From Candidatus Gastranaerophilales bacterium (GTDB taxonomy: Bacteria; Cyanobacteriota; Vampirovibrionia; Gastranaerophilales; Gastranaerophilaceae): a stretch of DNA of 64,000 bases. The position numbers were made by a program, and so were the translations under genes. The stretch is from assembly GCA_947624645.1 (NCBI GenBank), contig CANQLG010000006.1, positions 27,113-91,112 of the forward strand. Reading direction: 5' to 3'. A model generated the notes under the pieces. The model was not told the origin of the DNA. It made no database searches and worked only from the letters and a program-made list of their open reading frames with translations. This document shows, piece after piece, positions 46,515 to 56,274 of the stretch; positions within the stretch are counted from its first letter, which is position 1, and each line of letters opens with the position of its first letter.

Positions 46515-47650
46515 TGAAGAAAATAATAATACTTATATTAATAATACTCGCAATATCATTACCGTTTATGTTCAATAAAAAAGGCGGAAAAGTCAAATAT
46601 ACAACGGCTCCCGTAAAAATAAGAACAATTACTCAAATAGTTGAAGCAACGGGTACCATTGAACCTGTCAATACTGTTGATATAGGTTCGCAGGTTTCGG
46701 GATTAATCAGTGAAATATATGTAGACTATAATTCCGAAGTGGAAAAGGGTCAATTACTTGCCAGAATTGATACATCATTATTTGAAGCACAGCTTCAGCA
46801 GGCAACGGCAAATATTAATAATGCAAAAGCTACTCTTGCCAAAAATCAGGCAGTTTTGGACTATGATACTAAAACATACAAAAGATACAAAAATCTGTAC
46901 GGAAGAAATTTGGTTTCAAAAAATGATTTGGATTCGGCAGAATCTGCATATAAATCGGATTTGGCACAAGTTGCTGCGGCAAAAGCAAGTATAATGCAGG
47001 CACAAGCAAACTATGCAACTGCTGAAGCCAATATGAGATATACAAAAATTGTTTCACCTGTTAAAGGAATAGTTATTTCAAAAGAAGTAGAAGTCGGACA
47101 AACAGTTGCAGCAAGTTTCCAAACTCCGACGCTGTTTCAGGTAGCTGAAGATTTAACCAAAATGCGTATAGAAACAAGCGTATCCGAGGCTGATATAGGT
47201 AAAGTCAGAGTTGGGCAGGATGTTGACTACACTCTTGACGGATACCCCGACAGCACGTTCCATGGGAGAGTTATTCAAGTCAGATTATCGCCCACAACAG
47301 AATCTAACGTTGTTACATACACCGTAATCATTGAAGTTGAAAATGAAGAGGGTAAGCTTATGCCCGGTATGACAGCTAATGTTTCAATAATAACCGATAA
47401 AAAAGAAAATGTATTAACGGTTCCGAACACAGCGCTTAAGTTTACGACTGCCGATAATAAACAAAAATATGAACAAAAAGGTATTTGGATAGAAAAAAAA
47501 GGAAAACCAGTCAGAATAAATATTCAAACGGGTGTTAGCAATGACTCATACACGGAAATTATATCGAATGAAGTAAAAGAGGGCGATAAAGTTTACGTAG
47601 GTAAAACTATGAAAGGTAAAAAAGAACAAATGAGGGTTCCAAGACTGTAA
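46514..47650 (+). CDS. macA: Periplasmic adaptor subunit (MacA/HlyD family)
   Basis: A 378-residue membrane-fusion protein with an N-terminal anchor (IIILILIILAISLPF). The lipoyl/barrel-sandwich halves (VEATGTIEPVNTVDIGSQ and MRYTKIVSPVKGIVISKEVEVGQ) flank a helical hairpin, followed by beta-barrel and membrane-proximal domains. It bridges the MacB-like permease and the TolC channel. One base separates it from the ATPase gene. The transported compound is unknown; MacAB systems export macrolides, peptides or siderophore-like molecules. Confidence 0.92.
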   Translation: MKKIIILILIILAISLPFMFNKKGGKVKYTTAPVKIRTITQIVEATGTIEPVNTVDIGSQVSGLISEIYVDYNSEVEKGQLLARIDTSLFEAQLQQATANINNAKATLAKNQAVLDYDTKTYKRYKNLYGRNLVSKNDLDSAESAYKSDLAQVAAAKASIMQAQANYATAEANMRYTKIVSPVKGIVISKEVEVGQTVAASFQTPTLFQVAEDLTKMRIETSVSEADIGKVRVGQDVDYTLDGYPDSTFHGRVIQVRLSPTTESNVVTYTVIIEVENEEGKLMPGMTANVSIITDKKENVLTVPNTALKFTTADNKQKYEQKGIWIEKKGKPVRINIQTGVSNDSYTEIISNEVKEGDKVYVGKTMKGKKEQMRVPRL

Positions 47651-47651
47651 T

Positions 47652-48368
47652 ATGAGTTTAATTGAAGTAAAACATGCAATAAAAACATATCAAACAGGCG
47701 AAGAAAGCTTTAATGCACTGGATGATGTATCAATAAATATTGAAGAGGGCGAATTTGTAGCAATAATGGGTACATCAGGCAGCGGAAAATCAACTTGTAT
47801 GAATATGCTTGGAACTTTAGATAAGCCTAATTCGGGGAGTTATCATTTAGACGGAGTTGATGTATTATCGTTAACTCCCGATGAGCTTTCCGATATCAGA
47901 AATGTGAAGCTTGGGTTTGTGTTTCAGGGATTTAATTTGATACCGAGGACATCCGCTTTGGATAATGTGGAACTGCCAATGATATATAAAGGTGTACCGG
48001 AGGAAGAACGCCATGAACGAGCAAGAAAAGCTTTAAAAATAGTAGGATTGGAAAAACGAGAAGACCACATGCCAAACCAAATGTCGGGCGGTCAGCAGCA
48101 AAGGGTGGCAATAGCTCGTGCTATTGTTAATGATGCACCTTTAATATTAGCTGATGAGCCGACAGGTAATCTCGATACTAAAACAAGTATTGAAGTTATG
48201 GAATTTTTTGTTAACTTAAACAATCAAACAGGTAAAACTATTGTATTGGTTACTCATGAACCCGATATTGCCGAGTATTGCAAAAGAGTAATCCGTTTTA
48301 AAGACGGTAAAATAGTATCCGATATGCCAAAAGAAGAATGGATTAAGACAAGGACGGCGCAAACGTAA
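47652..48368 (+). CDS. ABC transporter ATPase (MacB/LolD type)
   Basis: A 238-residue ATPase with Walker A GTSGSGKST, Q-loop FQGFNLIPRTSA, signature MSGGQQQRVAIARA, Walker B LILADEPTGNLD and H-loop VTHE. It powers the FtsX-type permease encoded next, with which it shares one overlapping base. In canonical MacB the two domains are fused; here they are separate genes. Confidence 0.95.
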   Translation: MSLIEVKHAIKTYQTGEESFNALDDVSINIEEGEFVAIMGTSGSGKSTCMNMLGTLDKPNSGSYHLDGVDVLSLTPDELSDIRNVKLGFVFQGFNLIPRTSALDNVELPMIYKGVPEEERHERARKALKIVGLEKREDHMPNQMSGGQQQRVAIARAIVNDAPLILADEPTGNLDTKTSIEVMEFFVNLNNQTGKTIVLVTHEPDIAEYCKRVIRFKDGKIVSDMPKEEWIKTRTAQT

Positions 48369-49597
48369 TGTTAGATTTTAAATCGACTATGAAAATGGCT
48401 GTAATTTCGTTAAAGGTGAATAAACTTCGTTCAGCTTTAACGAGTTTGGGTATAATAATCGGTGTAAGTGCGGTAATTATAATGCTTGCAATAGGAACGG
48501 GCGCAAGCAAAAAAGTTCAGGAAAATATGGAATCCATGGGGTCAAATTTGCTTACTATCCGTTCTACATCGGCAAGAACAGGCGGAGTAAGTATGGGAGT
48601 GGGCACTCGTCCGACTTTGACTTTAAAAGATGCAATTGCAATCCAAAAAAATGTATCAGGTATTGAGGCTGTCGCCCCTGCTTCAAGTGAGGGTAAACAA
48701 TTAATGTATGGAAACCAAAACTGGCAAACTACCGTATACGGTACAACACCGCCGTATCTGTATATTAAAAATTATGAAATAGAATCGGGCAGAGGATTTA
48801 CTTTTGAGGATATAAAAAACAGCGCCAAAGTAGCAGTAATCGGTTCTACGGTTGCTGCGGAATTATTCGGAGATGTTTCTCCGCTAAATAAAGTTATAAG
48901 GGTCGGAAATGTTCCCTTCAAAGTGCTGGGAACCTTAAAAGCAAAGGGTTCTCAAGGGCCATTTGATCAGGATGATTTAATTTTTATCCCTATTACAACA
49001 GCTCAAAAAAAATTATTCGGTGTAACATTCCCCGGAACCGTCAAAATGATTTTGGTTAAAGGTCAAGACGGTGATACGCTTAATGATGTGGAAAAAGAAA
49101 TAACGGAACTGCTTGCCCAGCGGCATAATATAGGGAAAAATCAGGTTAATGATTTTGAAATAAGAAATTCCGCCGAATTTCAAGAAAAAATGAAATCTAC
49201 TGTTAAAACTTTTGCCATATTACTGGCATCAATTGCTTCGGTATCATTATTGGTGGGCGGAATAGGTATAATGAATATAATGCTTGTATCCGTAACCGAA
49301 AGAACCAAAGAAATCGGGATAAGGATGGCAATAGGAGCAAGAGCTTCCGATATCAGGTGGCAGTTTTTAATAGAATCTTTTATGTTGTCTATGATTGGCG
49401 GGCTTATTGGTGTAGTAACGGGTATTTTGGGCGCTAAATCAGTAGAATTCTTCTCGGAGGGTATGAGTGTATCAATATCTTTATTTTCAATAATTTTATC
49501 ACTCGGTTTTTCAGGGCTTGTCGGTATCGCTTTCGGTTATTACCCCGCATATAAAGCTTCATTATTGAATCCTATTGATGCTTTAAGATATGAATAA
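48368..49597 (+). CDS. MacB/FtsX-type ABC permease
   Basis: A 409-residue membrane subunit with the type VII fold. A first helix (SALTSLGIIIGVSAVIIMLAIG) is followed by a periplasmic MacB_PCD domain of about 220 residues. Three C-terminal helices come next (IASVSLLVGGIGIMNIMLVSV with TERTKEIGIRMAIGAR), and the tail ends PAYKASLLNPIDALRYE. It completes the TolC-adaptor-ATPase-permease operon as a mechanotransmission exporter for periplasmic substrates. Confidence 0.95.
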   Translation: MLDFKSTMKMAVISLKVNKLRSALTSLGIIIGVSAVIIMLAIGTGASKKVQENMESMGSNLLTIRSTSARTGGVSMGVGTRPTLTLKDAIAIQKNVSGIEAVAPASSEGKQLMYGNQNWQTTVYGTTPPYLYIKNYEIESGRGFTFEDIKNSAKVAVIGSTVAAELFGDVSPLNKVIRVGNVPFKVLGTLKAKGSQGPFDQDDLIFIPITTAQKKLFGVTFPGTVKMILVKGQDGDTLNDVEKEITELLAQRHNIGKNQVNDFEIRNSAEFQEKMKSTVKTFAILLASIASVSLLVGGIGIMNIMLVSVTERTKEIGIRMAIGARASDIRWQFLIESFMLSMIGGLIGVVTGILGAKSVEFFSEGMSVSISLFSIILSLGFSGLVGIAFGYYPAYKASLLNPIDALRYE

Positions 49598-49671
49598 ATA
49601 AAATTTATTTTTGGATTAGCATATAACAAAAAACTTTTTCACATGTTTTTAATAAACAAGAGAGTTTAAAT

Positions 49672-50580
49672 ATGTTTATATCCCCGATTCAAAATATATC
49701 ATTTAAAGCTACAAATAAAATCTGTTGTAAAAATAAAAAAAGCGGAAAAATGGAATCAATTTTTTTATCTCAAAAAAATGGTAACCATGAATATGTTGCA
49801 TCTCATTATACATTTATGTTCAGACCTGATTTGTTTGCATTGGACTATGATAATCATCCAAAAAAAGAAAAGTTTAAACCAAGAGTACATAGTATAATAA
49901 GCGCTTTCCCCGGGGATGAAAAAGTTAATATATACAATTTCGCCTGTTCAGACGGGTCTGAACCATATTCATTAGCTGTATCAATAATAAATGAAATAGG
50001 TTTGGATGCTGCTCAAAGATTTTTCCCTATTCAAGCATCCGATATATCTCCTCAAATAATATCGCAGGCAAAATCCTCCATGAGAGTTCCCTTTAATGAA
50101 CTATCAAGATTAAATTCCTATATTGATACTCCAGAAAAGTATTTTTCTTACAGATTTGATATTGAACCTAAAGAAAAATCGGAATGCAGAATAAGACCTA
50201 AAAAAATATTAGATAAAGCTGTCAGATTCTCTATTCAAGACGGAATTTCAGGTATCTCTCAAATTAATACAAAAAATAATGTTATATTATTCCGTAATGT
50301 ATGGAAATATTTGAAAAAAGAACAAATTTTTGATTTATGCAAATCAATACAAAATTTGCCGTTAAATTCAATTTTTGTTATAGGTTCTTATGATATTCAT
50401 CAGGATGCGGACAGTGATAAATTATTAGCTCCTTATGTATTGTCACGACTTGGCTTTGATGAATGTGACGGTTATGACGACAAAAATTGTTTGATGTATA
50501 AAAAACGAAAAGACGTAAAATTGACGGATGAGCAAATTCGCAAAATTGTTGAATACGTTGCACCAAAAGAAAATGAATAA
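49672..50580 (+). CDS. CheR-like methyltransferase with N-terminal ISFK motif
   Basis: The 302-residue protein starts MFISPIQNISFKATNK, then resembles the CheR methyltransferase core. NFACSDGSEPYSLAVSI corresponds to the SAM-binding A[SA].G.EPYSLA. IQASDISPQIISQA matches the adjacent acidic SAM contact, and NNVILFRNVWKYLKKE matches the FRNVLIYF block. The HTxFFR-like N-terminal subdomain is altered (VASHYTFMFRPDLF). Target may be a receptor or another protein. It is followed 31 bases later by an AAA+ gene with a similar N-terminal motif, suggesting joint function. Confidence 0.72.
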   Translation: MFISPIQNISFKATNKICCKNKKSGKMESIFLSQKNGNHEYVASHYTFMFRPDLFALDYDNHPKKEKFKPRVHSIISAFPGDEKVNIYNFACSDGSEPYSLAVSIINEIGLDAAQRFFPIQASDISPQIISQAKSSMRVPFNELSRLNSYIDTPEKYFSYRFDIEPKEKSECRIRPKKILDKAVRFSIQDGISGISQINTKNNVILFRNVWKYLKKEQIFDLCKSIQNLPLNSIFVIGSYDIHQDADSDKLLAPYVLSRLGFDECDGYDDKNCLMYKKRKDVKLTDEQIRKIVEYVAPKENE

Positions 50581-50611
50581 CCCGTAAAAAAATTGAAATA
50601 TCAGAGGAAAT

Positions 50612-52027
50612 ATGAAAGTAAATACAGTAACAAACAAAGTAAATTTTGGATATAACAAAAAATACCATGATAAAGTTCATGAATATCTTTCAACAAGAAC
50701 AAAATACAAAGAATTAGCACAAACGCTGATGCAGACCGATGACGATTTGCTTAAAATGGAAGATAAACTTTGTGAGATGGAAAAAACCAAAAAAGGCGTT
50801 CAATCCCAACAATTTTTTGATATGGCAAGCTGTTTTGTTGATTTAAAGCAAGCATTGGCATACCATATAGCGAATGCTTTTCCGTCATTAAAATATCCTG
50901 ATAATATATACAATGATTATCAGGCGGAAATATCAGACGCAAAACTGCCCGAACAAAAAATGTGGCGCAGAAATTTATGCGAACAAATAGGGGCATATAT
51001 GCAAACCCCCGTTCCCGCAATATCTAATACGAAAAAACAGGTACTACCAGACGAAAAAAGGGCAGGGAAAAAAGATATAATTGAAAAAACACTTGAAGAA
51101 GTGCGTCAACAAGCCGTTGATGATTATCAAAAAGATATGGCGAATGATTTATTAAGCAAGTATACCGTAACACATTTATCTCCTCAAGGGTTTGATGATG
51201 TTGTCGGTATGGAGGATATAAAACAAAGATTTCGTGAAGAAATAATTGATTATGCGTCAAATCCCTTGTTAGCCGAACTTGATGAGTATGAATACGGCAT
51301 TTCTGCTCCAAGGGGATTTTTATTTTACGGACCCCCGGGATGCGGTAAAACGTATATAGTTCAAGCACTTGCAGCTGAATCAGGTTTGCCTTTATACAAA
51401 ATGGATGTTTCTAAAATCGGTTCAAAGTGGGTAAATCAAACGGGAAATAATATTCAAAGAGCTTTTGATTTTTTGGAAAAAACAGTTCAAATAAATCAGA
51501 AACCCTGTATTCTTTTTATGGATGAGATAGATTCTCTTGCAATATCAAGAGAAGGCGCAAGTTCGGGCGGTTCTTCCGAAAACCTCAAAACAACCGCAAC
51601 TCTCTTAAAATTAATAGAAAGCGCACGTGAAAAGGGTATTATTGTTATAGCGGCAACTAATCGTTATGATATTATCGATAATGCAATACAAGAGAGATTT
51701 GACAGCCAAATATATTTTGGATTATCAAACATTCAACAGATTGAAGCATTAGTTAAAACAAATCTTTCACGAAGAAAAAAAGGCGAAAATTTGGCATCTG
51801 ATGAAAAAGCTGTCGGAGAAATTTCAAAGAAATTGCTCGGATATTCAAACCGCTCAATTGTTTTTATCTTGGATAATGCCGCAAAAATAGCAAAAAGAAA
51901 ATTAAGACGAGATATATCCAAGCAAGATGTACTTGAAGCAATAGAAAAATCCGAAGCCAAAAAAATAGACGAATCTCAATATAAAAAGCTTTCCGAACGC
52001 AAAAGAAGTTTGGGCTTTTCAAATTAA
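50612..52027 (+). CDS. AAA+ ATPase with N-terminal VNFG motif
   Basis: A 471-residue protein starting MKVNTVTNKVNFGYNKKY, with an N-terminal helical domain of about 190 residues unlike any I recognise. One classical AAA module of the Cdc48/FtsH/spastin group follows: FDDVVGMEDIK, Walker A GPPGCGKT (about 240), Walker B ILFMDEIDSL (about 303-308), sensor 1 IVIAATNR, and an Arg finger in NAIQERFD. No membrane segment or protease domain is present, so it is probably an unfoldase, disassembler or remodelling factor. AGAGG precedes the ATG. Confidence 0.85.
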   Translation: MKVNTVTNKVNFGYNKKYHDKVHEYLSTRTKYKELAQTLMQTDDDLLKMEDKLCEMEKTKKGVQSQQFFDMASCFVDLKQALAYHIANAFPSLKYPDNIYNDYQAEISDAKLPEQKMWRRNLCEQIGAYMQTPVPAISNTKKQVLPDEKRAGKKDIIEKTLEEVRQQAVDDYQKDMANDLLSKYTVTHLSPQGFDDVVGMEDIKQRFREEIIDYASNPLLAELDEYEYGISAPRGFLFYGPPGCGKTYIVQALAAESGLPLYKMDVSKIGSKWVNQTGNNIQRAFDFLEKTVQINQKPCILFMDEIDSLAISREGASSGGSSENLKTTATLLKLIESAREKGIIVIAATNRYDIIDNAIQERFDSQIYFGLSNIQQIEALVKTNLSRRKKGENLASDEKAVGEISKKLLGYSNRSIVFILDNAAKIAKRKLRRDISKQDVLEAIEKSEAKKIDESQYKKLSERKRSLGFSN

Positions 52028-52050
52028 TCAGTTAATATTGGTAATACAAA

Positions 52051-53835
52051 TTAGCTTAAAGTTAAATCTTGAGTCTTTGATTGGATTTTATCCTGAGCTT
52101 TTGCGATAAAATCGTCAAGGGTCAGTTTTCCTGCTTCTCCTATACCTCTTATTCTTATTGATACTTTGTTTTCTTCAATTTCTTTATCGCCTACAACCAA
52201 TACATAAGGGATTTTATGTCCTTGTAATGCGTCACGAATTTTATATCCCATGCTTTCGGAACGGTCATCCAAAGTTGCTCTTATGCCTGTTTTAAACAAT
52301 TTATCATAAATTTCTTTAGCATAATCATTATGCCGTTCGGCAATAGGAACAACACAAACTTGTTGAGGAGCCAGCCACATTGGAAATGCACCTGCAAAGT
52401 GTTCGATTAAAATGCCATGGAAACGTTCCATTGACCCGAATATAACTCTGTGAAGCATAACAGGTGTTTTCAATTGTCCGTCTTTATCCTGATATTTGAT
52501 ATCAAATCTTTCGGGAAGATTAAAATCAAGCTGTATTGTAGCGCACTGCCATGTTCTTCCTATTGCATCTTTTACTTTAAAGTCAATTTTTGGTCCGTAA
52601 AATGCGCCGTCGCCTTCATTGATTTCATAATTCATTCCACGCTTATCCATGGCTTCTTTAAGCCCTGCTTCAGCTAATTCCCAATTTTTAAGATCACCTA
52701 CGTAGCTTTCGGGACGTGTTGAAAGTTCTACTTCAAACTCCATGTTAAATATTTTCATTGTATCTGCAACAAAATCAATAATTGCATTGATTTCATCCAC
52801 CAATTGTTCAGGGGTGCAGAAAATGTGGGCATCATCTTGCGTAAAACCTTGTACTCTGGTTAATCCCGACAATGCACCTGATTTTTCACGTCTGTATACT
52901 GTTCCTAACTCTGCCATTCTTAACGGTAAAGAACGGTATGAGTGCCTGTTCGCCTGATATATCATTATATGAAACGGGCAGTTCATCGGTTTTACTATAT
53001 ATTGTTCATCATCTTCACTATCTTTTTGGATAAAAAACATATTTTCTCTGTAATGGTCAATATGTCCTGATAACTCCCATAATTTTGATTTTGCGATTTG
53101 AGGTGAATGAACTATTACATAACCTCTTTTTCTGTGTTCGCTTCTCCAATAGTTTTCAATTTCTTCTCTTACTATTGCCAAATTCGGATGCCATAAAACA
53201 AGCCCGCCGCCTATTTCTTCTCGTACCGAGAATAAATCAAGTGCGCTTCCGAGTTTTCTATGGTCACGTTTTTGCGCTTCTTCCAAAAAATTCAAATATT
53301 TATCCAAGTCCTCTTTTGTCCAAAATGCCGTTGCATAGATTCTTTGGAGCATTTTGTTTTTTTCATTGCCTCTCCAATATGCCCCCGCAACTTTTAACAG
53401 TTTGATTGCATTTCCTTTTATAAAACTTGTATTTGGTACGTGCGGACCCGAGCATAAGTCGTTAAATAATATATTTCCGTCTTTATCCTTGGTTAAATAC
53501 AAAGTCGGATTATCATTTTTATGTTCTTCCAATAATTCAGCTTTATATATTTCGCCTTGGGCTTTAAATTCTTCTATTTGTTTTTGAACATCGGGAATTT
53601 GATATTTTTCAAACACCAAATTTTGTTTAAGAATATTTTTCATTTCAGCTTCTATGTTTGCTAAATCTTCTTCACTAAAAGCGTGATTTTCCAAATCAAA
53701 ATCATAATAAAATCCGTTTTCGACGGCAGGACCTATTGCAAGCTTGGCGTTAGGAAACAATTTTTGTACCGCCTGTGCCATTATATGAGATGCGGAATGC
53801 CTTAAAATATGAAGTGTTTCATTATTCTTTTCCAT
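52051..53835 (-). CDS. thrS: Threonyl-tRNA synthetase lacking the TGS domain
   Basis: Charges tRNA-Thr. The 594-residue protein begins directly with the editing domain (ILRHSASHIMAQAV, HxxxH; later CSGPHVPNT). The class II catalytic core follows (MNCPFHIMIYQANRHSYRSLPLRMAELGTVYRREKSG is motif 2 with the Zn Cys; FGSMERFHGILIEHFAG is motif 3), then the anticodon-binding domain. The usual 60-residue N-terminal TGS domain is absent, and no in-frame upstream extension exists because a leader of about 134 bases precedes it. AAAGGG lies before the ATG. Confidence 0.96.
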   Translation of the reverse strand: MEKNNETLHILRHSASHIMAQAVQKLFPNAKLAIGPAVENGFYYDFDLENHAFSEEDLANIEAEMKNILKQNLVFEKYQIPDVQKQIEEFKAQGEIYKAELLEEHKNDNPTLYLTKDKDGNILFNDLCSGPHVPNTSFIKGNAIKLLKVAGAYWRGNEKNKMLQRIYATAFWTKEDLDKYLNFLEEAQKRDHRKLGSALDLFSVREEIGGGLVLWHPNLAIVREEIENYWRSEHRKRGYVIVHSPQIAKSKLWELSGHIDHYRENMFFIQKDSEDDEQYIVKPMNCPFHIMIYQANRHSYRSLPLRMAELGTVYRREKSGALSGLTRVQGFTQDDAHIFCTPEQLVDEINAIIDFVADTMKIFNMEFEVELSTRPESYVGDLKNWELAEAGLKEAMDKRGMNYEINEGDGAFYGPKIDFKVKDAIGRTWQCATIQLDFNLPERFDIKYQDKDGQLKTPVMLHRVIFGSMERFHGILIEHFAGAFPMWLAPQQVCVVPIAERHNDYAKEIYDKLFKTGIRATLDDRSESMGYKIRDALQGHKIPYVLVVGDKEIEENKVSIRIRGIGEAGKLTLDDFIAKAQDKIQSKTQDLTLS

Positions 53836-53970
53836 AATATTTTCCCTTTTTTATTATAATTACTTTTTTTGAGAAAATTTCACACCTTTATTAAAAAAAT
53901 TTTTAAGTGGAAACTTTAAATGGCGAGCACTGTGAGTTTGCTTCTAAACTTCAACACTATGCGGCACCGA
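53836..53970 (-). promoter_or_regulatory. thrS 5' leader with a GC-rich structured segment
   Basis: From the predicted start near 53969 the leader begins with about 48 bases that are far richer in G and C than the surroundings. They can form a bulged hairpin around GTTT-AGAAGC-AAAC (arms about GTGTTGAAGTTT and AAACTCACAGTG). This is not a T-box: the antiterminator TGGNACCGCG element is missing near the gene. It could be a ThrS-binding operator, as known for autoregulated thrS genes; this is inference. Confidence 0.4.
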
Positions 53971-53975
53971 ATTAG

Positions 53976-54004
53976 ATTATATCATTCACAAATTAATATA
54001 TCAA
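53976..54004 (-). promoter_or_regulatory. Promoter of thrS
   Basis: On the minus strand TTGATA (53999-54004) and TATAAT (53976-53981) are 17 bases apart. The -35 lies within the end of the upstream DUF4127 gene and the -10 immediately follows its stop. Confidence 0.65.
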
Positions 54005-55355
54005 TCTCAAAAAAACGGTTCCAAGGAAATAAGTAGTTATTATGTACATTATTCAACCCGAGTTTTGCTTTGAGAATATTTTCATATTGTTTCATTTTAT
54101 CATTTATTATACCGTTTGTAAGATTGTCTTTATTATTTCTTATTTCGCTTCTTATATTTGCCTGATATGCCCAATCATCCAAAAATCTTATTAATTGCAA
54201 TTTCTTAAAAGCTTGATTTTCTGGGGTTTTTGCACCAAAATATGTTAATGCCGCCGATATGGTGCTTCCTAAAGTGTTTCCTGTTGTATTCCATGCACTA
54301 TATCCGTAAAAGTTTTTTAAGTCCTCTTTTAACAGGGCTTTTGCAAAATTATTATCGGCACCGTTTGCATTTACTATATCCGCTATAAAATAAGGTTTAT
54401 TCGGCAGATTTATTTCGCCCGAAAACAGAGGAGTTTTTATATCCATAACAAGCTCGCCCTGTTCTTGTTTAAAGTTATTTACCAATAATATAATATCCGA
54501 ATCTTCTTCTTTTGTTATTATACCGCCTGCCAGCTCAAGTTGAGAATTTACGGATTCCGATACGGATATATCTTCATATTTTGATATTTTATTCGTTGTT
54601 TCGGGATTTATATATAAAGGCGAAACTTTTATTCTTTTTTCGATATTTATAGCCCGTGAAAGTAATGTCAACGGAATCTCATCGGCACCTGTTTTTATAT
54701 ATACATTGTTTAATTTTGTGCTTAAATCTTTGAGCGCTTTTGCTTCTTTTACGTTTAATCCGTATTGTGCACAATCGTCTTTCGAAAATACAAGTGTCTC
54801 CAATAAACCTTTTTTTGCAAGCTCTATATAATACTTGTTCAGCTCAAAATTCCGTTTTCGGGTTAATAAATAATCTTCCAATATTTCTTTAGGAATATTA
54901 TTAAAGTTTTCAATTCCATTTTTATCATAATTATAAGAATATTCAAAGATTTTTTCCCCGTAATCTTTCCAATACTCTTTTTCCTCTTCGTTGCAGTTAT
55001 TATTGGAAATTCGCATTATGCTTGAAAAAGCATATATTTTTATATTTTTTTCACATACTATTTGAAAAAAATCATCTGCCCTTTTTTTTATGATTTCAAA
55101 TGTTTCATTGCTTCTTCTTGAGGGAATAAGTCCGCCATAGCTGATTGTATCTAAGCTTGCTATCATTACATCAATATTTTTTAAACCTTTTAGCCAAGTA
55201 AAAATACTGTTAATATTTGCAGGCTTGGTTAAATCTCCCATAAGGTCAATATCAGGCATAATAATTTCATGTTCTTTTGCCAAATCAATTATCATTTTTG
55301 GCAGTTTATAACATACGGGTCTGTTATCTATCGGGATTAATGCTATTTTTGCCAA
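53982..55355 (-). CDS. DUF4127 family protein
   Basis: A 457-residue protein with the DUF4127 hallmarks: KIALIPIDNRPVCYKLP at the start, MIASLDTISYGGLIPSR, IRISNNNCNEEEKEYW, and the C-terminal DIVNANGADNNFAKAL and GYSAWNTTGNTLGSTISAAL. The fold is probably a PHP/deacetylase-like or sugar-binding enzyme, but the reaction is unknown. It begins one base after the stop of the second WYL regulator, so it is the likely target of that regulator pair. Confidence 0.85.
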   Translation of the reverse strand: MAKIALIPIDNRPVCYKLPKMIIDLAKEHEIIMPDIDLMGDLTKPANINSIFTWLKGLKNIDVMIASLDTISYGGLIPSRRSNETFEIIKKRADDFFQIVCEKNIKIYAFSSIMRISNNNCNEEEKEYWKDYGEKIFEYSYNYDKNGIENFNNIPKEILEDYLLTRKRNFELNKYYIELAKKGLLETLVFSKDDCAQYGLNVKEAKALKDLSTKLNNVYIKTGADEIPLTLLSRAINIEKRIKVSPLYINPETTNKISKYEDISVSESVNSQLELAGGIITKEEDSDIILLVNNFKQEQGELVMDIKTPLFSGEINLPNKPYFIADIVNANGADNNFAKALLKEDLKNFYGYSAWNTTGNTLGSTISAALTYFGAKTPENQAFKKLQLIRFLDDWAYQANIRSEIRNNKDNLTNGIINDKMKQYENILKAKLGLNNVHNNYLFPWNRFFEIDILICE

Positions 55356-55356
55356 T

Positions 55357-56274
55357 TTAACTCTCCAAATTTTTTAACATTTCATCTGTCAATTTGATAA
55401 AATCTTCTTTTAAATCGTCAGGCTTAATTATTTTACAATTTTCACCGTATTTTAATAATCTGTGCATAACAGAATCTCTATCTTCACCCCGATTTGAAAT
55501 TGACATATAGTTATTGTTAAAATTCATTGTGCTTTCTCCCGGTTTTAACCTGTATGATGCCGAAAGTCTGCCGTATATCTCAAATACTACGGAATTTAAT
55601 AATACATTGTTATTTGATGCTTTTGAATGCAGTTGATTTAGTGATACTATTGAATCTATATTTATCTTTTTATTTCTGGCTCTCTTCGGATTATAAAAAA
55701 TGACAAAAATATTGGAATCTTTTTCTAATAAACTTTTTAGTACAACTGTTTCTTTTTCACATGTTCCGTCGGATTTTTTATAGGTTATATCTACCTCAAA
55801 ATTTTCATATATCATATTTTTTATAGTTGCTGCAATGTTCTTTTTTACATTTGTATTATGAATCAAATTATCCTTTAACAATGTTTCTTTCAAATGTTTT
55901 TCAAGATTTAAATCTGTATATTTATCAAGTTTAAGTATTACTTTTTTTATGATATCTTCTTGCACTCTATTATTTAATAATCCTATATTATTGATTATTT
56001 TGTAAAAAACTTTTTCTTCTTCTTCAGATAAATCAAGTTTTAACAGTGCATTTAAAAGTTTATATTTATTTTTCTCTTTTTCAATTTTAAAACCTGCAAG
56101 TTCCAAGGTATTAAAATATTTGATAAAAGCTTCATAGGTATAAACATTTTCTACTTTAGAATTTTCTTTTAACTTTAAAATTAAATCCGTTTTTTTTAAA
56201 TCTTCTTTTAAAAGTATTTTTAAAACTTCAAGAATCCTTAAAGCCGTGCTATGGTTTTTTTCAGAACTTGTCAT
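55357..56274 (-). CDS. WYL-domain regulator (second of a pair)
   Basis: The 305-residue protein has an N-terminal HTH-like region (TALRILEVLKILLKEDLKKTDLI), a helical linker, and a degenerate WYL domain (KNMIYENFEVDITYKKSDG, IFVIFYNPKRARNKKINIDSI). A C-terminal segment, RLLKYGENCKIIKPDDLKEDF, matches the WCX tail. It overlaps the upstream WYL gene by four bases and has the same architecture, as in PafB/PafC pairs that form heterodimers. Confidence 0.75.
   Translation of the reverse strand: MTSSEKNHSTALRILEVLKILLKEDLKKTDLILKLKENSKVENVYTYEAFIKYFNTLELAGFKIEKEKNKYKLLNALLKLDLSEEEEKVFYKIINNIGLLNNRVQEDIIKKVILKLDKYTDLNLEKHLKETLLKDNLIHNTNVKKNIAATIKNMIYENFEVDITYKKSDGTCEKETVVLKSLLEKDSNIFVIFYNPKRARNKKINIDSIVSLNQLHSKASNNNVLLNSVVFEIYGRLSASYRLKPGESTMNFNNNYMSISNRGEDRDSVMHRLLKYGENCKIIKPDDLKEDFIKLTDEMLKNLES

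Noticed and set aside
53836..53970. T-box riboswitch upstream of thrS
   Set aside because: GGTGCCGC at the 5' end vaguely recalls the T-box element, but it is at the wrong end and there is no terminator/antiterminator pair before the gene.
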